Below are positions 62,443 to 64,000 of a stretch of 64,000 bases of DNA, piece after piece (position 1 is the stretch's first letter; every line of letters begins with the position of its first letter). Location of the stretch: the NCBI GenBank assembly GCA_016716675.1, contig JADJVG010000033.1:62001-126000 (forward strand), read 5' to 3'. Under the pieces are notes generated by a model. That model saw only the letters and a list, made by a program, of their open reading frames with translations, searched no databases and was not told the origin of the DNA. The DNA comes from Hyphomicrobium sp. GTDB taxonomy: Bacteria > Pseudomonadota > Alphaproteobacteria > Rhizobiales > Hyphomicrobiaceae. The position numbers and the translations under genes are program-made.

Positions 62443-64000
62443 TCAGGGCACGGCCCAATTCACGGCTTTCACCTTCAGTCAGGATCGGCTCGGCATTCAG
62501 CTGATCCCAGAACATTTTCGGTGTGTCGGCTCCAGTGCTATTGATCTTCAGTGGCTGCACCTCGCCAGTAACCGAGTTGATCCGGATTTCATTGCTGATG
62601 CTGGCGCCATCCCGGAGGATACAGATGATGCGCAGATCCATTTCCTCTTCATTGGCGGCACGCTCACCCATAAGCAGGTTATTACCGGCGAAGCTTAGCC
62701 AGTCAGGCAGCGGCCGCCCATCAGCCCGCTGAGCCTTCCACTCCAGAACCGAAGAAGCCAACACATCAAGTTCGTTATCGAGAGTGATGAAGAGTTTCTG
62801 ATCGTGGACGAACGTCTCCACCTTGATCTGGGAATCTGCTGACGACGAAAGAACGAGCGAGAACGATTGAAGACCCTTCACCGCATATTCACTGGAACTA
62901 TGAAGAACAGCAGGCCCGGTCGTCGTGTCATCGGATCTCTGGAGATCTGTCACAACATCGCTGATGATGCCAGCGACATGAATTCCAGAATTGCCCGTCG
63001 ACTGGCGAACGGTATCTAGAATGATGCCTCGTGTGTTGATTGCCTGAGAGTTCGTCAGCGAGCTGACCGTATCCAAAACGATTCCATCAACTTGAAGCTC
63101 CTGCTGCGTCGGCGGCAGTTCGATCACCTCGGCAGGTTCCCATCCCGTAGGATCGACCGGCGGCATCGCCACGCCCTGCACAACAACCGGCACTCTGGCT
63201 GTGGCAGTGCCACCCTGCCCATCACTGATCGTATAGGTGATGACATCATTACCTTCATACCCCGGATCAGCGATGTAGCTGATCGTGCCATCGCGATTGA
63301 CAGTCACTGTACCATGCTGCGCAACGGCGGAGACGACGCTCAGGGAATCCCTGTCGAGCCCGCCATCACGATCGTTTGCGAGAACTTTTATGACGACAGT
63401 ACGGCCAGTCTCCAGACTAACCGCCGTATCATCAACGGCGACTGGCGGCGGGTTGAGGATTGAGAGCGTGACGGTCGTGGTGACCGAGGCACCATCGGGA
63501 TCGGTCGCGGTGATGGTCAGCAGATACTCGCCGGGTGTACCGGTGTTGGTCAGCTGCGATGCATCGGCCGGCGGTGTGCCGGTGATGGCACCGGTATCTG
63601 GATCGATCGACAGCCATGCCGGCGTCGTCGCCGGGTCAAGCGTATAGACCAGCGGCTCGCCATCCGGATCGACAACGAAGTTCGAGACCACGATCGGCGT
63701 CAGTGGCTGACCGTCGTTGCGTGTCACATCGGGGATGATGTTGAGCGGATCTGTGGCAGGGATCGGGTTCTCTGGCGTGCCCGGGTTCGCCGGATCAATC
63801 ACGACAGGCGCATCATTCGCACCAACGATGGTGATGACGAGGGTTGCTGTGTCGGTGCCGCCATTGCCGTCAGAGACGGTGTAGGTGATGGTCTCGGTCG
63901 CCGTCTCATTGGCGTCGAGGCCGTTGTAAGCTGTGCCCGGCGCGAAGGTATAGGTGCCGTTGTCCTCAAGCGTAAGGATACCACCACCGGCCGTCGTGAA
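62420..64000 (-). CDS. VCBS/cadherin-like repeat surface protein, 3' part
   Basis: The frame is open to the right edge, so the N-terminus is outside; 526 residues are visible. From the edge: a VCBS-type repeat (LTLEDNGTYTFAPG, then ETITYTVSDGNGGTDTATLV), a He_PIG-type Ig domain (TTPAWLSIDPDTGAITGTPP), and a cadherin-like tandem domain (PVAVDDTAVSLETGRTVVIK, then DGTISYIADPGYEGNDVITY). A segment with three short repeats (62939-63094) and a last Ig-like part (LPDWLSFAGNNLLMGE) follow. Such proteins are large, secreted and bind calcium or surfaces. The C-terminus RALIGGNSGR shows no clear type I secretion signal. An internal GTG at 63802 is not the real start. Confidence 0.82.
   Translation of the reverse strand, partial: FTTAGGGILTLEDNGTYTFAPGTAYNGLDANETATETITYTVSDGNGGTDTATLVITIVGANDAPVVIDPANPGTPENPIPATDPLNIIPDVTRNDGQPLTPIVVSNFVVDPDGEPLVYTLDPATTPAWLSIDPDTGAITGTPPADASQLTNTGTPGEYLLTITATDPDGASVTTTVTLSILNPPPVAVDDTAVSLETGRTVVIKVLANDRDGGLDRDSLSVVSAVAQHGTVTVNRDGTISYIADPGYEGNDVITYTISDGQGGTATARVPVVVQGVAMPPVDPTGWEPAEVIELPPTQQELQVDGIVLDTVSSLTNSQAINTRGIILDTVRQSTGNSGIHVAGIISDVVTDLQRSDDTTTGPAVLHSSSEYAVKGLQSFSLVLSSSADSQIKVETFVHDQKLFITLDNELDVLASSVLEWKAQRADGRPLPDWLSFAGNNLLMGERAANEEEMDLRIICILRDGASISNEIRINSVTGEVQPLKINSTGADTPKMFWDQLNAEPILTEGESRELGRALIGGNSGR

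Noticed and set aside
1..64000. tRNA, rRNA, CRISPR array, transposase or integrase genes
   Set aside because: I looked through the gaps and frames and saw none; this is by eye, without a covariance-model search.

Overview
The window looks like a chromosomal segment of a GC-rich alphaproteobacterium, probably of the order Hyphomicrobiales or a near relative. This rests on codon use, the alphaproteobacterial porin, the NasS/NasT pair and the Paracoccus-like order of the denitrification genes. I cannot fix the genus. No rRNA, tRNA, insertion sequence or CRISPR array was recognised.

Layout. Bases 1-944 hold the end of a LuxR-type regulator and a TetR regulator. Bases 1294-26290 are a polyamine and omega-amino-acid catabolic island. 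Its plus-strand run encodes an aminotransferase, PuuD, PuuA, PuuC, GabD, one Pot-type ABC importer, glutaryl-CoA dehydrogenase, GabT, beta-alanine:pyruvate transaminase and MmsA. Next come alanine dehydrogenase with a divergent Lrp/AsnC regulator. A minus-strand operon (potF-potG-potH-potI-puuB) and a divergent second PuuA homologue close the island. Together these would import putrescine and related amines, gamma-glutamylate and oxidise them to GABA and succinate, and send beta-alanine and glutarate side products to acetyl-CoA and crotonyl-CoA.

Bases 26459-31816 hold nasT-nasS (nitrate sensing) and a secreted DUF1800/DUF1501 pair. Bases 32015-52199 are a denitrification island: nirI-nirX diverging from nirS-E-C-F-DL-G-H-J-N, then norC-B-Q-D-E-F, two small membrane proteins, a DUF4202 gene and a Crp/Fnr regulator of NnrR/Dnr type. 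It covers nitrite to nitrous oxide; no nar, nap or nos genes are present here.

Bases 52645-60259 hold a porin, a pirin/isochorismatase/WrbA cluster with a divergent LysR regulator, a flavin reductase, a DUF3617-like secreted protein and a secreted cupin. Bases 60451-61788 encode the most unusual gene: a sigma-54 activator with no N-terminal sensor but a C-terminal truncated-hemoglobin domain. It diverges from the cupin gene, which has a good sigma-54 promoter. The right edge holds an MFS-transporter remnant and the 3' part of a VCBS/cadherin-like surface protein.

Five genes carry apparent frameshifts or a nonsense codon (first-cluster potC and potA, second-cluster potI, nasT twice, and the cupin). 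Several indels fall in short G runs, so sequencing error must be excluded before calling them pseudogenes.
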